Origin: Phenylobacterium sp.
GTDB taxonomy: Bacteria; Pseudomonadota; Alphaproteobacteria; Caulobacterales; Caulobacteraceae
Length of the DNA stretch: 64,000 bases
Assembly (NCBI GenBank): GCA_020402585.1
Contig: JADBZH010000011.1
Location: forward strand, 1-64,000
Reading direction: 5' to 3'
Position numbers and translations under genes: made by a program. Shown here one piece after another: positions 44,711 through 53,739 of this stretch. The notes beneath the pieces are model-generated. The model was not told the DNA's origin, made no database searches, and was given only the letters and a program-made list of their open reading frames with translations. Every line of letters starts with the position of its first letter. Positions within the stretch are counted from its first letter, which is position 1.

Positions 44711-45439
44711 CTACTTGCCCTTGCGGGTCGCCGCCTCGAACAGGCGGTTGGCCTCGTTCCAGTTCAGCACGGTCCACCAGCCGGACAGGTAGGCGCCGCG
44801 GTTGTTCTGGTGCTTCAGGTAGTAGGCGTGCTCCCAGACATCGTTGGCGATGACCGGGGCGCCCTTGACCGGGGCGTCGCCCATCAGGGGATTGTCCTGA
44901 TTGGGCGTGCTGGTCACGACGAGCTTGTCGCCAGTCCAGACCAGCCAGGCCCAGCCGGAGCCGAACCTCTGGGCGCCCGCGGCTTGGAAAGCCTCCTTGA
45001 AGGCCTCCATGGAGCCGAAGTCCTTGCCGATCTGGGCGGCCAGGGCCTGAGACGGCGCGCCACCCTGTCCTTGCGGCGCCATCAACTTCCAGAAGAGGGC
45101 GTGGTTGTAATGGCCGCCGCCATTGTTGCGAAGCGCCGGCGGATGGTTCTGCACCTCGGCCATCAGGGCCTCGAGGGACTTGCCCTGCAGCGACGGGTCG
45201 GCCTTCACCGCGGCGTTGAGGTTGTTCACATAGCCTTGGTGGTGCCTGCCGTGATGGATGCGCATGGTCTGGGCGTCGATCACCGGCTCCAGCGCCTCGA
45301 AGGCATAGGGCAGGGGCGCAAGACTGAAGGCCTCTACGGCGGGCGCGGAAACGGGCGCTGCTGGCGGGGCGGGCGCGGCGATTGCAGCGCTCGGAAGAAT
45401 GAGAGCCACAGCGGCGGCGAACAGGACATTGGCTCGCAT
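44711..45439 (-). CDS. Exported Fe/Mn superoxide dismutase
   Basis: 242 residues: a signal peptide (MRANVLFAAAVALILPSAAIAAP), an Ala/Pro linker, then a complete Fe/Mn SOD. Metal ligands are in IHHGRHHQGYVNNL, GGGHYNHALFW and NDVWEHAYYLKH. It would dismutate superoxide in the periplasm, whereas most bacterial Fe/Mn SODs are cytoplasmic. Metal choice cannot be settled by eye. It follows the MerC-like gene on the same strand, with a short hairpin between them. Confidence 0.92.
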   Translation of the reverse strand: MRANVLFAAAVALILPSAAIAAPAPPAAPVSAPAVEAFSLAPLPYAFEALEPVIDAQTMRIHHGRHHQGYVNNLNAAVKADPSLQGKSLEALMAEVQNHPPALRNNGGGHYNHALFWKLMAPQGQGGAPSQALAAQIGKDFGSMEAFKEAFQAAGAQRFGSGWAWLVWTGDKLVVTSTPNQDNPLMGDAPVKGAPVIANDVWEHAYYLKHQNNRGAYLSGWWTVLNWNEANRLFEAATRKGK

Positions 45440-45467
45440 ATCGTGGATCCTCGGTCATGATGAGGCT

Positions 45468-45489
45468 AGGGACACCTGCGGACGTCCCT
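45468..45489 (-). terminator. Short stem-loop after the MerC-like gene
   Basis: AGGGAC/GTCCCT with a 10-base loop, 36 bases beyond the MerC-like stop and 29 bases before the dismutase start. The stem is short and has no T-run; low-confidence terminator. Confidence 0.3.
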
Positions 45490-45524
45490 GTTGTTGGGTT
45501 AGATGATGCGCCGATCGCGTCCCG

Positions 45525-45932
45525 TCAATTGACGACCTGAGACGATTCCGTTTGTCCGAAGGCCGTGCTGTCGCTCCGGTGCCGCAGGTTGAAAATGTGC
45601 GCGAACAGCAGGCCAGCACTCCCGAGGCTCGTGAAGATGACCTCCGCCAACTCCGGCCCCCCCCACGGAAGGCCGGCGACAAGCCCCGTGAGGCCAAAGG
45701 CGCAACTGATCCGGACCCACCGGAGTCGCCAGCCGCCCGTGAGAAACAGCGCCACAAGAGATGCCGGAGCCGCCAGGGCGAGGAAGAGCAAATGGACCCA
45801 TTCCTGATGCGCGATGACTCCAATGAACGGGAGGAGGGCGGCCAGGACCGGCAGCGCAAGGCAATGCCCCAAGCATAGCCCCGAAACGGCGAGAGCGACC
45901 AAGTCGGGCCAGCGACCCGTAGACGATGACAT
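45525..45932 (-). CDS. MerC-domain membrane protein
   Basis: 135 residues with four predicted helices. The first contains a Cys-His-type motif (LVALAVSGLCLGHCLALPVLAALLPF) characteristic of the MerC family of heavy-metal transporters. A basic/His-containing tail follows (HIFNLRHRSD). No merT, merP, merA or merR is present, so mercury resistance is unlikely. It is divergent from the COG0523 GTPase across a Zur-like box, so a role in zinc or related metal handling under starvation is inferred. Confidence 0.85.
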   Translation of the reverse strand: MSSSTGRWPDLVALAVSGLCLGHCLALPVLAALLPFIGVIAHQEWVHLLFLALAAPASLVALFLTGGWRLRWVRISCAFGLTGLVAGLPWGGPELAEVIFTSLGSAGLLFAHIFNLRHRSDSTAFGQTESSQVVN

Positions 45933-45974
45933 TCCGGATTCTCTCTCTTGCGCAACCGTGCTGGTCTCATAGGT

Positions 45975-45991
45975 ATGTTATAGTATAACAT
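45975..45991. promoter_or_regulatory. Zur-like operator (perfect palindrome)
   Basis: ATGTTATA-G-TATAACAT is a perfect 8-1-8 dyad matching the known alphaproteobacterial Zur consensus (ATGTTATAnTATAACAT). It lies 43-59 bases from the MerC-like start and 26-42 bases from the GTPase start, in the shared intergenic region, so it can control both divergent genes. Confidence 0.85.
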
Positions 45992-46016
45992 TTATCAAGC
46001 TCTTGGGAGGCCCCCT

Positions 46017-47222
46017 GTGATCCAACTTCCTGTCACCGTCCTTTCCGGCTTCCTTGGCGCAGGAAAGACCACCCTGCTCAACCATGTGCTGCGAAACCGA
46101 GAAGGCCTTCGCGTCGCGGTGATCGTGAACGACATGAGCGAGGTCAATATTGACGGAGCGCTTGTGCGCCAGGGCGACGCGGACCTCTCAAGGACCGAGG
46201 AGCGCCTGGTGGAAATGTCCAACGGCTGCATCTGTTGCACCCTGCGCGAGGACCTGCTTGCGGAGGTTCGTCGCCTCGCAGGCGAGGGCCGATTTGATTA
46301 CCTCCTCATCGAGAGTACGGGCATCTCCGAGCCCATGCCGGTGGCGGCGACCTTCGACTTCATTTCTGAAACTGGTGAAAGCCTGCGTGATGTCTCTCGG
46401 CTGGACACCATGGTGACGGTTGTCGACACCTTCAATTTTCATCGGGACTATGGCTCCAGAGACTTTCTGGCGGATCGCGGGGAAAGCCTTGGCGAGGACG
46501 ACGCTCGGACGGTTGTCGATCTGCTGGTCGATCAGATCGAGTTCGCTGACGTCCTCGTGCTGAACAAGACCGACCTCGTCTCCCCGGCGGAGCTGGAGGT
46601 GGTCGAGGCGCTCTGCCGCCAGCTGAACCCGCTGGCCCGTATCGTCCACTCAGTGCGGGGAGCAGCGCCCCTGAGCGACATTCTCGATACAGGCCTGTTT
46701 GACATGGCTCGCGCCCAGAGCGCCGCAGGTTGGCGGCAGGCGCTGGAGTTCGGTAAGACGCCCGAGACCGAGGAGTACGGGGTGTCCAGCTTCGTCTATC
46801 GCGCACGCCGACCATTTCACCCAATGCGGCTAAAGGCGGTGCTTGACGCCGAGTGGCCGGGGGTCTGGCGATCCAAAGGATTCTTCTGGCTGGCGACCCG
46901 GATGCGCCTTGTAGGATCCTGGAGCCAGGCTGGCGCCGCGGCGACCCACGAGTGGGGCGGATACTGGTGGGCTTCCATTCCTCCCGAGAAGCGCCCTCAG
47001 GATCCCGAGAGCCGACAGTTCCTGTCTAATGTCTGGCGGAGCCCCTATGGCGATCGCCGCCAGGAAATTGTCCTGATTGGAAAGGACATGGACCGGGCCG
47101 CGCTTACGGAGATGTTCAATTCCGCCCTTTTGACGACAGCCGAGATGCAGAAGGGCGCAAAAGTCTGGTCGCGCATGCCGGATCCGTTCCCCGCTTGGGG
47201 GCCGATGACCGAAGCGCAATAA
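46017..47222 (+). CDS. COG0523 (CobW/ZigA-type) GTPase, putative zinc metallochaperone
   Basis: 401 residues. The P-loop [15 protein letters not shown], the metal-binding CXCC-type motif NGCICCTLR, the switch/Walker [11 protein letters not shown] and the guanine-specificity VLNKTDL are all present. A C-terminal CobW_C domain follows ([16 protein letters not shown]). Zur-regulated members of this family deliver zinc to key enzymes when it is scarce. GTG start with GGGAGG 6 bases upstream, and a Zur-like box immediately before, support that role. Confidence 0.92.
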   Translation: MIQLPVTVLSGFLGAGKTTLLNHVLRNREGLRVAVIVNDMSEVNIDGALVRQGDADLSRTEERLVEMSNGCICCTLREDLLAEVRRLAGEGRFDYLLIESTGISEPMPVAATFDFISETGESLRDVSRLDTMVTVVDTFNFHRDYGSRDFLADRGESLGEDDARTVVDLLVDQIEFADVLVLNKTDLVSPAELEVVEALCRQLNPLARIVHSVRGAAPLSDILDTGLFDMARAQSAAGWRQALEFGKTPETEEYGVSSFVYRARRPFHPMRLKAVLDAEWPGVWRSKGFFWLATRMRLVGSWSQAGAAATHEWGGYWWASIPPEKRPQDPESRQFLSNVWRSPYGDRRQEIVLIGKDMDRAALTEMFNSALLTTAEMQKGAKVWSRMPDPFPAWGPMTEAQ

Positions 47223-47644
47223 TGCGGTGCTCAATGTTTGGTCATAACGGACCACGCCCTCATCGCCGGCCTTTGCCGGTGGCTCAAGCTTGCGATACGG
47301 ACTTGTCCAACCTTGTCCTCAAGGTGATGCAGACGACCAGAGCGCCGCTGACATTCCGCAGGCTGAAGGAAGAGATTCGAAATTCATCCGCGAGCGAGCC
47401 AGAGGTCGGCCGCCTTCGGCGGGCCCTGAGGTTCCTGAGGAACTCAGGAGAGATAATGCGCCTCGATCCCATTCAGGCTTACGTAGCCCTTCACCCCGAC
47501 CGGCGGAGAGAGAAGGCCCTTTTCTGTGAGGCAGTCCCGGACGCCGGCCCCACCCCCGGGGCTTCAGCTTGCGGGCGAGAGTGTACGGCCAAGCCCTCGG
47601 CAGGCCATCTGGACAGCGGCCGCCAGGGGCGTATTATGTTATAA
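47222..47644 (+). CDS. Small protein of unknown function, possible winged-helix
   Basis: 140 residues; no family recognised. The middle (LSNLVLKVMQTTRAPLTFRRLKEEIRNSS, then PEVGRLRRALRFLRNSGEIMR) has the helix-helix-helix-wing rhythm of winged-helix proteins, which is only suggestive. The C-terminal 40 residues are low complexity with three Cys. Its ATG overlaps the GTPase stop (TAATG), so it is coupled to it. Its last codons run into a second Zur-like half-site. A start 12 bases later is possible. Confidence 0.6.
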   Translation: MRCSMFGHNGPRPHRRPLPVAQACDTDLSNLVLKVMQTTRAPLTFRRLKEEIRNSSASEPEVGRLRRALRFLRNSGEIMRLDPIQAYVALHPDRRREKALFCEAVPDAGPTPGASACGRECTAKPSAGHLDSGRQGRIML

Positions 47645-47652
47645 CTTATCAC
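47636..47652 (+). promoter_or_regulatory. Possible second, degenerate Zur-like site
   Basis: ATGTTATA-A-CTTATCAC keeps one perfect half-site of the box at 45975 and a poor second half. It lies about 50 bases upstream of the next small gene and overlaps the stop codon of the preceding one. Function is uncertain. Confidence 0.4.
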
Positions 47653-47700
47653 TAATGAGCGTCTCTATTTGCTCCCGGTAAGGCGCTCAGGAGGACTTCA

Positions 47701-47916
47701 ATGTCGACCCGCCAGGGGTTCAGCGATCGCGAAAGACAGGAACTCCTTCGCAGAGTGCATCAGGAAGACGTAGAGCGGGCCCGCCGGCTTCTGGATCCAT
47801 GTATCGCTGTGGCGCGGGCCGAGTGGGTGCCCATGGGCGCTCTCGTCGACGCCCTGCGACAGATTGAAGCGGAACTCACCCATCCGTCGTCAGCCCATCA
47901 GACCTACGACGCCTAA
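47701..47916 (+). CDS. Small protein of unknown function
   Basis: 71 residues, no family recognised. It is mostly helical and charged (RERQELLRRVHQEDVERARRLL), with one Cys and no membrane segment. AGGAGG lies 6 bases before the ATG, a strong ribosome site for a real gene. It is followed after 20 bases by the iron-type alcohol dehydrogenase and probably shares its transcript. Confidence 0.7.
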   Translation: MSTRQGFSDRERQELLRRVHQEDVERARRLLDPCIAVARAEWVPMGALVDALRQIEAELTHPSSAHQTYDA

Positions 47917-47936
47917 GCCCCCGAAGGTTCAAGACA

Positions 47937-49079
47937 ATGCTCTCTGGAAATGCTTTCGTCATCCGCCCCCTGCCAACCCTGATTTTCGGTGAAGACACGA
48001 GCCTGCAGGTGGCGACCCATGTAAAGGCGTTGGGTCTGTCCGCCGTTCTCTTTGTGACTGATGAAGCGCTCAGGAAAACGGGCCTTGCGGACCCGGTGGT
48101 CGATGCTCTCCGCTCAGCAGGGATCGAGGTCGAGGTCTTCGATGGCGTGGAGCCCAATCCCACGGATCGGAATGTCGAGGCGGGCGCGGAGAGACTGCGA
48201 CGGCTAGGTTCGGCTGGCGTGATCGCATTCGGGGGTGGGTCCTCCATGGATTGCGGTAAGGCCATCGCCCTCCTGGCGAGGAACGCCGAGACTGTCCCGG
48301 CCCTTCAGGCGGGATCTCCGGCCAATCCCGGCGCGCCCGTCATTGCGGTCCCCACCACCGCGGGTACCGGGTCGGAGACAAACAGCGCCTGCGTCATCAC
48401 GAATAGCCAGATGGGTCGGAAGACATACGTGATGCATCCCAGCATCACGCCGGCCATTGCAGTGCTGGACCCCAAACTGACCCTCGGACTTCCGCCCTAC
48501 CCGACGGCGACCTGCGCCTTTGACGTCTTGACTCATGCGATCGAAGCGCTGGTTTCCCTGAGAGCCACCCCCTATTCAGATGCAGTCGCCCTTGAGGCCA
48601 TCCGGGGTGTCCATGCCAATGCTAGGACCGTCGTCATGGACGGGTCGAACCTGGAAGCCCGCTCTCAGATGCTTCTTGCCTCAAGCATGGCGGCGATCGC
48701 ATTCAATGTGGCCGGACTCGGATCGGCCCATGGAACGGGTCATTCGCTCTCCGCACGGCTTTCAGCCGCCCATGGCCAGACCCTCGCGACAATGCTTCCG
48801 CATGTCATGAACTACAATCTACCAGTCGCGGAAGCGAAGTACGCGACCGTCTCGGAATGCCTGGCCCCAGGACGGCCCGGGTCCGCGCAAGGCGCTATTG
48901 AGGCCGTCCTCAAGCTGCGTGAGGACATCGGCCTTGCTCGATCGATTAGGGATCTCGGCGGATCGGAAAGCTTGCTTCCGATCCTTGTTGAAGACGCATT
49001 AGCCGATCCCGTGAACCGGTCGAATCCCCGCCCCGTGGATGCGGAGGCCCTGGAGGCCCTATACCGCTCGGCCTGGTGA
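47937..49079 (+). CDS. Iron-containing (group III) alcohol dehydrogenase
   Basis: 380 residues. NAD motif FGGGSSMDCGKAIA and phosphate-binding TTAGTGSETN are clear. The metal ligands of the family are visible as D and H in FDVLTHAIEA, then H in GSAHGTGHSLS and H in AAHGQTLA. It oxidises an alcohol or reduces an aldehyde/ketone; the substrate is unknown. Its position at the end of a presumed Zur-controlled cluster suggests an iron enzyme replacing a zinc-dependent one under zinc starvation; this is inference. Confidence 0.88.
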   Translation: MLSGNAFVIRPLPTLIFGEDTSLQVATHVKALGLSAVLFVTDEALRKTGLADPVVDALRSAGIEVEVFDGVEPNPTDRNVEAGAERLRRLGSAGVIAFGGGSSMDCGKAIALLARNAETVPALQAGSPANPGAPVIAVPTTAGTGSETNSACVITNSQMGRKTYVMHPSITPAIAVLDPKLTLGLPPYPTATCAFDVLTHAIEALVSLRATPYSDAVALEAIRGVHANARTVVMDGSNLEARSQMLLASSMAAIAFNVAGLGSAHGTGHSLSARLSAAHGQTLATMLPHVMNYNLPVAEAKYATVSECLAPGRPGSAQGAIEAVLKLREDIGLARSIRDLGGSESLLPILVEDALADPVNRSNPRPVDAEALEALYRSAW

Positions 49080-49101
49080 ATGCGCTCTGAATGACGCAGT
49101 C

Positions 49102-50187
49102 CTAGCCGACCTGCCCCCGGTGACGCACAAAGGCGTCGGCCAGGACGCAGGCGGTCATGGCCTCGACCACGGGTACGGCGCGGATGCCGACGCAGGGGTC
49201 GTGCCGCCCCTTGGTGCGCAGGTCGATCTCCTCACCATCCGCGTTGATCGAGCGGCGCAGGGTGAGGATGGAGGAGGTCGGCTTGAAGGCGACCCGAGCG
49301 GTCACAGGCTGGCCGCTGGAGATCCCCCCGAGGATCCCTCCGGCATGATTTGACAGGAAGACAGGACCCTCCGGCCCCATCCGCATCTCGTCGGCGTTCT
49401 CCTCGCCGGAAAGGGCGGCGGAAGCGAAGCCATCGCCGATCTCCACGCCCTTGGCGGCGTTGATCGACATCAGGGCGGCGGCCAGTTCGGCATCCAGCTT
49501 GCCGTAGAGGGGCGCGCCCCATCCGGCGGGAACCCCGGTCGCTTCGACCTCGATGATCGCCCCGGTGGACGATCCAGCCTTGCGCACCTGCTCGAGATGG
49601 GACTCCCAGACTGCAACAATGCCGGCGTCCGGGGCCCAGAAGGGATTCTCCGTCCGCTGGTCCCAGTCGAAGCGGGACCGGTCGATGGCGTGAGGCCCGA
49701 TCTGCACGACCGCCGCCCGGATGGAGACACCGGGAATGACCTTGCGGGCGACGGCGCCCGCCGCCACCCGCGCCGCGGTCTCCCGCGCCGATGACCGACC
49801 CCCGCCCCGATAGTCGCGGACACCGTACTTGGCGTCGTAGGTGTAGTCGGCGTGGCCCGGCCGGTAGGCCCGGGCGATCTCGGAATAGTCGCGGCTGCGC
49901 TGGTCGACATTCTCGATCATCAGCGAGATGGGGGTCCCGGTGGTGACCGGCCCACCGGTTCGCTCGTCCTCAAAGACCCCGGACAGGATCCGGACGGCGT
50001 CGGGTTCCTGCCTCTGGGTCACGAACTTGCCCTGCCCGGGCCGGCGCTGGTCCAGGAAGACCTGGATGTCAGCGGCGGTCAGGGACAGACCGGGCGGGCA
50101 GCCATCCACCACGCAACCCAGGGCGGGCCCGTGGCTCTCGCCCCAGGTGGTCACGCGGAAAAGGTTCCCGAAGGTGTTGTGCGACAT
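49102..50187 (-). CDS. aroC: Chorismate synthase
   Basis: 361 residues. It converts EPSP to chorismate using reduced FMN, the last common step of aromatic synthesis. The family signatures [38 protein letters not shown] and [20 protein letters not shown] are intact. It is followed on the opposite strand by the alcohol dehydrogenase (convergent). Confidence 0.97.
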   Translation of the reverse strand: MSHNTFGNLFRVTTWGESHGPALGCVVDGCPPGLSLTAADIQVFLDQRRPGQGKFVTQRQEPDAVRILSGVFEDERTGGPVTTGTPISLMIENVDQRSRDYSEIARAYRPGHADYTYDAKYGVRDYRGGGRSSARETAARVAAGAVARKVIPGVSIRAAVVQIGPHAIDRSRFDWDQRTENPFWAPDAGIVAVWESHLEQVRKAGSSTGAIIEVEATGVPAGWGAPLYGKLDAELAAALMSINAAKGVEIGDGFASAALSGEENADEMRMGPEGPVFLSNHAGGILGGISSGQPVTARVAFKPTSSILTLRRSINADGEEIDLRTKGRHDPCVGIRAVPVVEAMTACVLADAFVRHRGQVG

Positions 50188-50202
50188 GGGACGGGGTCCG
50201 GC

Positions 50203-50883
50203 CTAGCCGCCGTTGGCGCGGAACAGCGCCAGGGTCCGCTCCCGGGCGAGCTTGGCGCTGGGCTCGTGGTAGTCGGTCCGCCGGTCGGACTGGAAGCCGT
50301 GCCCCGCGTCATAGACATGGACGGCGACCTCCGGATGAAGCTCGGCGACCTTGCGCACCCCCTCCATCGGGATTCCGTGATCCTGCTCGCCGAAGTGCAG
50401 GATGGTCGCACAGGTCGGGGTCCTGTCGGCCATGGCGGGGATCATGCCGCCGTAATAGCCGGAGGCCGCCGCCAGATCCTTGGACCGGCAGGCCATGGCC
50501 CAGGTCACAGACCCGCCGTAGCAGTAGCCGGTCATGAACACGGGGCCCTTGTCCTTCAGGGCGTCAATGCAGGTCTGGGCGTCCCTCAGCGACACCTCGA
50601 AGTCATGCAGCTGCCGGGCCACCTGGATGGCGCGCTGGACGTCGGTCTCCGAGTAGCTGGCCTCAAAGCCAGGAACCTCCCGGTCGTAGAGGGCCGGAGC
50701 CAGGACCTCGTAGCCCTCGTCGGCGAAGAGGTCGCACTGCTCGCGGATATGCTCGGTCACGCCGAAGATTTCCTGGATCAGGACCAGGCCGCCCCGCCGC
50801 TCGCCCGTCGGCGCGACGTGGTAGACACCGATCTCGGCTCCGTCGCTCATCTGCATCCGGATCATCTGTCCGCGCGTGGGCAT
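50203..50883 (-). CDS. Dienelactone hydrolase family protein
   Basis: 226-residue alpha/beta hydrolase. The nucleophile is Cys in [11 protein letters not shown], with Asp in FGEQDHGIP and His in DAGHGFQSD completing the triad. Dienelactone hydrolases open lactone rings in chlorocatechol breakdown; many chromosomal members have other ester substrates. No catechol-pathway genes are near, so a general hydrolase is likelier. It ends 15 bases before aroC on the same strand. Confidence 0.88.
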   Translation of the reverse strand: MPTRGQMIRMQMSDGAEIGVYHVAPTGERRGGLVLIQEIFGVTEHIREQCDLFADEGYEVLAPALYDREVPGFEASYSETDVQRAIQVARQLHDFEVSLRDAQTCIDALKDKGPVFMTGYCYGGSVTWAMACRSKDLAAASGYYGGMIPAMADRTPTCATILHFGEQDHGIPMEGVRKVAELHPEVAVHVYDAGHGFQSDRRTDYHEPSAKLARERTLALFRANGG

Positions 50884-50953
50884 GCCGAACCCTCCTCGCT
50901 GCCGTGTCCGGCTAGCCATACCTTTGGCGGCCCGCCTGCGCTATAGGGCGCGC

Positions 50954-51616
50954 ATGAGCGTCAAGCCCCCCATCCCCCCTTCGCCCACCGAGGACGAGTA
51001 CCTCAAGGCCGTCGCCAGCGCCGACCTGCCGCCCCTGACGGCGGAGGACCCCCTGGCCCTCTTCGCCGAGTGGCTGTCCGAGGCCGTGAAGTCCGAGGTC
51101 AATGATCCCAACGCCATGGCCCTGGCCACCGCCGACGCCGACGGCCTGCCCGACGTGCGCATGGTCCTGCTGAAGGACGCCGGCGCGGACGGCTTCGTCT
51201 TCTACACCAACCTCGGCAGCGCCAAGGGCCGGCAGCTGGCGGACAGCGGCAAGGCCGCCCTGCTGTTCCACTGGAAGTCCTTGCGCCGGCAGGTCCGTGT
51301 GCGCGGGACAGTTTCGCCGGTCAGCGACGCCGAGGCGGACGCCTACTGGGCCACCCGGGCGCGACCCGCCCAGCTGGGAGCCTGGGCCTCAGAGCAGTCC
51401 CGCCCCCTGCCCGACCGCCTCGCCTTCGAGAAGGCCATCGCCGCCTATGGGTTGAAGTTCGGCCTGGGCAAGGCGCCGCGCCCGCCGCACTGGTCGGGCT
51501 TTCGCCTGACGCCTTCGCACATCGAGTTCTGGCGGGATCGGCCGTTCCGCCTGCACGAGCGGCTGGTCTTCGACGCCGCCCCGGGCGGCTGGACCACAAG
51601 CCGGCTCTATCCGTGA
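50954..51616 (+). CDS. pdxH: Pyridoxamine 5'-phosphate oxidase
   Basis: 220-residue FMN enzyme making pyridoxal 5'-phosphate. FMN and substrate motifs are [38 protein letters not shown], and C-terminal [15 protein letters not shown]. The chosen ATG gives the usual family length; in-frame sequence upstream overlaps the divergent hydrolase. Its stop overlaps the next gene (GTGA). Confidence 0.96.
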   Translation: MSVKPPIPPSPTEDEYLKAVASADLPPLTAEDPLALFAEWLSEAVKSEVNDPNAMALATADADGLPDVRMVLLKDAGADGFVFYTNLGSAKGRQLADSGKAALLFHWKSLRRQVRVRGTVSPVSDAEADAYWATRARPAQLGAWASEQSRPLPDRLAFEKAIAAYGLKFGLGKAPRPPHWSGFRLTPSHIEFWRDRPFRLHERLVFDAAPGGWTTSRLYP

Positions 51617-53118
51617 CGCAGGCGGCCGATGACGGGGCGGAGGTCGACGCCTTCTTCTCCGCCCTGGGCGGCCGCCGGATCGAGACCGCCTGCAACCGCA
51701 TCTACCTGGCCGGCGATACGGCCTGGAAGGTCAAGCGGCCGGTTGACCTGGGCTATGTGGACTTCACCACCCTTGAGCTGCGGCGCGAGGCGGCTGAGCG
51801 GGAAATTGTCTTCAACAGCGCCGCCGCCCCGGACATTTATCGACGCGTCCACGCCGTCACCCGGTCCGCGACCGGCCTGGAGCTGGACGGCCAGGGCCCG
51901 GCGGTCGACTACGCGGTGGAGATGCGGCGCTTTGACGAGGGTTCGGTCCTGTCGGCGCGGCCAGAGGCCGTGGACGCTCCCCTCGCCGAGGCCCTGGGCC
52001 GGGAGGTCGCCCGACTGCACGCCGCCGCGCCCCTGCGGCCCGAGGGCGGCGGGGTGGAGGGGCTGGCCTACACCGTCGACTCCAACGCCCATCTCCTGAC
52101 CGGACTGGCGGACCGTCTCGGACGGGAGGCGGTCGAGGCCGTCATCTCGGGGACGGCCGCCGCCTTCGCCGATGTCTCACCCCTTCTTGAGTCCCGCCGG
52201 CGGAGTGGATTCTCCCGCCGCTGCCACGCCGATCTTCACCTCGGGAACATCCTCCTGGAGAACGGCCGGCCAGTCCTTTTCGACTGCATTGAGTTCAACG
52301 ACCGCCTGTCGGACATCGACATCCAGTATGACCTCGCCTTCCTGCTGATGGATCTCGACTTCCGGGGACGACGCGACGCCGCCTGCCGGGTGCTGGACGG
52401 CTGGCTGGACGAGGCGGCGCGGCGCGAGGGCTCCGGCCTGCGGGAGGGCCTCGCCACCCTGCCCCTGATGCTCTCCGTCAGGGCGGTCGTGCGGGCGCAC
52501 GTGGAGGCCAATTCCGGGCATGACGCCGTGGGCCGGGACTACCTGCAGGCGGCGCTGAGGCATCTTCGGCCAGAGCCGCCGCGCCTGTTCGCCGTGGGTG
52601 GGATGTCGGGGACTGGAAAGACCACCCTGGCCCGTGAGGTGGCGCCGAGGTTGGGCGCCTCGCCGGGAGCCGTGGTCCTGCGCTCTGACGAGATCCGCAA
52701 GCGGCTGTCAGGGGCCGCCCCGACAGAGCGCCTGCCCCCGGAAGCCTATGGACCGGGCATGTCGACCCGCGTCCACCAGGTCCTCTTCGCGGAGGCGGAA
52801 GAACTGCTGGCCGCCGGGCGCAGCGTGATCCTGGACGCGACCTTCCTCGACCCCGGGCACAGGGCCCGGACATCAGAGCTGGCTGGGCGCCTCGGTGTTC
52901 CCCTCAGCGCGGTCTGGCTGGAGGCCCCTGTAGACCTCCTGCGCGCCCGGCTTGCCGGGCGGTCCGGCGACGCGTCGGACGCCACACCGGAGACGCTGGA
53001 ACTGCAGGTCCAGCGGGAGCTGGGTCCGATCGAGTGGCGTCGGCTCCGGACCGACCTTGACGTGACTGCGGCCACGCTTGAAGCCTTTGGTCAAACCTCC
53101 GGAGTCCCGACGCGATGA
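51613..53118 (+). CDS. Bifunctional APH-like kinase / AAA_33 P-loop ATPase fusion
   Basis: 501 residues. The N-terminal 320 resemble aminoglycoside-phosphotransferase-type kinases, with catalytic loop [12 protein letters not shown] and metal-binding LFDCIEFND. The C-terminal 170 are a gluconate-kinase-like P-loop domain ([23 protein letters not shown]). Such fusions are widespread and uncharacterised; antibiotic resistance is not implied. The GTG start overlaps pdxH by 4 bases and the stop overlaps the thioredoxin-like gene by 4, giving a three-gene coupled operon. Confidence 0.88.
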   Translation: MTQAADDGAEVDAFFSALGGRRIETACNRIYLAGDTAWKVKRPVDLGYVDFTTLELRREAAEREIVFNSAAAPDIYRRVHAVTRSATGLELDGQGPAVDYAVEMRRFDEGSVLSARPEAVDAPLAEALGREVARLHAAAPLRPEGGGVEGLAYTVDSNAHLLTGLADRLGREAVEAVISGTAAAFADVSPLLESRRRSGFSRRCHADLHLGNILLENGRPVLFDCIEFNDRLSDIDIQYDLAFLLMDLDFRGRRDAACRVLDGWLDEAARREGSGLREGLATLPLMLSVRAVVRAHVEANSGHDAVGRDYLQAALRHLRPEPPRLFAVGGMSGTGKTTLAREVAPRLGASPGAVVLRSDEIRKRLSGAAPTERLPPEAYGPGMSTRVHQVLFAEAEELLAAGRSVILDATFLDPGHRARTSELAGRLGVPLSAVWLEAPVDLLRARLAGRSGDASDATPETLELQVQRELGPIEWRRLRTDLDVTAATLEAFGQTSGVPTR

Positions 53119-53633
53119 ACCGCCGCCGCCTCATTCTCACCGCCGCCGCCGCGACGGCCGCCGCCCCGCCCGCACTCGCCGCACGACCGGGGCCCCGGTT
53201 GTCGATCAAGACCTTCGCAGAGCTCAAGACCCCCCTTCCGCTCCCCTATGACGAGGGGGCGGACGCCAGCGCCGTTGTCGACCGCGCCCGGGCCCAGGCC
53301 CGCCGGCAAGGCAAGCGACTCCTCATCGACCTGGGCGGCAACTGGTGCCCCGACTGCCGCATCCTGGCCGGGACCATGGCCCTTCCGGAACTTGACCGGT
53401 TCTTGAAGGCGCACTTCGTGACGGTGATGGTCGATGTCGGCCGCTTTGACCGTAACCTCCAGATCCCCGCCCGCTACGGGATCACCGGCCGGCTGCCCGG
53501 CGTGCCCGCACTGCTGGTGATCGACCCCCGGACTGACAGGCTCCTCAATCCCGGCAACTTCTCCGCCCTGTCCAACGCGCGGGGCATGTCGCCACAGGCC
53601 CTGTCGGACTGGCTCGCCGGCTGGGCCGCCTAG
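53115..53633 (+). CDS. Exported thioredoxin-family protein
   Basis: 172 residues. A Tat-like signal ([23 protein letters not shown]) is followed by a thioredoxin fold with the redox motif NWCPDCRIL and the cis-Pro in GVPALLVI. A disulfide-handling or thiol-reducing role in the periplasm is expected. It is the last gene of the pdxH operon, overlapping the kinase by 4 bases. Confidence 0.85.
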   Translation: MNRRRLILTAAAATAAAPPALAARPGPRLSIKTFAELKTPLPLPYDEGADASAVVDRARAQARRQGKRLLIDLGGNWCPDCRILAGTMALPELDRFLKAHFVTVMVDVGRFDRNLQIPARYGITGRLPGVPALLVIDPRTDRLLNPGNFSALSNARGMSPQALSDWLAGWAA

Positions 53634-53677
53634 AGCGTGTTCCCCTCAGCCGGAATGCCTGCAGGGGAACAGGCTCT
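53632..53677 (+). repeat. Long extragenic inverted repeat at the end of the pdxH operon
   Basis: AGAGC-G-TGTTCCCCT pairs with AGGGGAACA-G-GCTCT around a 16-base loop. It starts inside the thioredoxin stop codon. The AGAGC...GCTCT ends are typical of dispersed extragenic palindromes in Alphaproteobacteria. It may stabilise or end the transcript. About 50 bases on, a related AACATGATCTAGA ends the intergenic space. Confidence 0.7.
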
Positions 53678-53739
53678 GGATCCCATCAGAGAGCTCATAC
53701 TTCGGTCCGCCAACCGGTCCCCGGTTATCGGAACATGAT

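Noticed and set aside
45525-45932. Mercury-resistance gene
   Set aside because: Only the MerC-type fold is present; no mer regulator, reductase or periplasmic partner. The Zur-like box points to zinc instead.
51613-53118. Aminoglycoside resistance kinase
   Set aside because: The APH-like fold is fused to an AAA_33 domain in a housekeeping operon with pdxH; this fusion family is not a resistance determinant.
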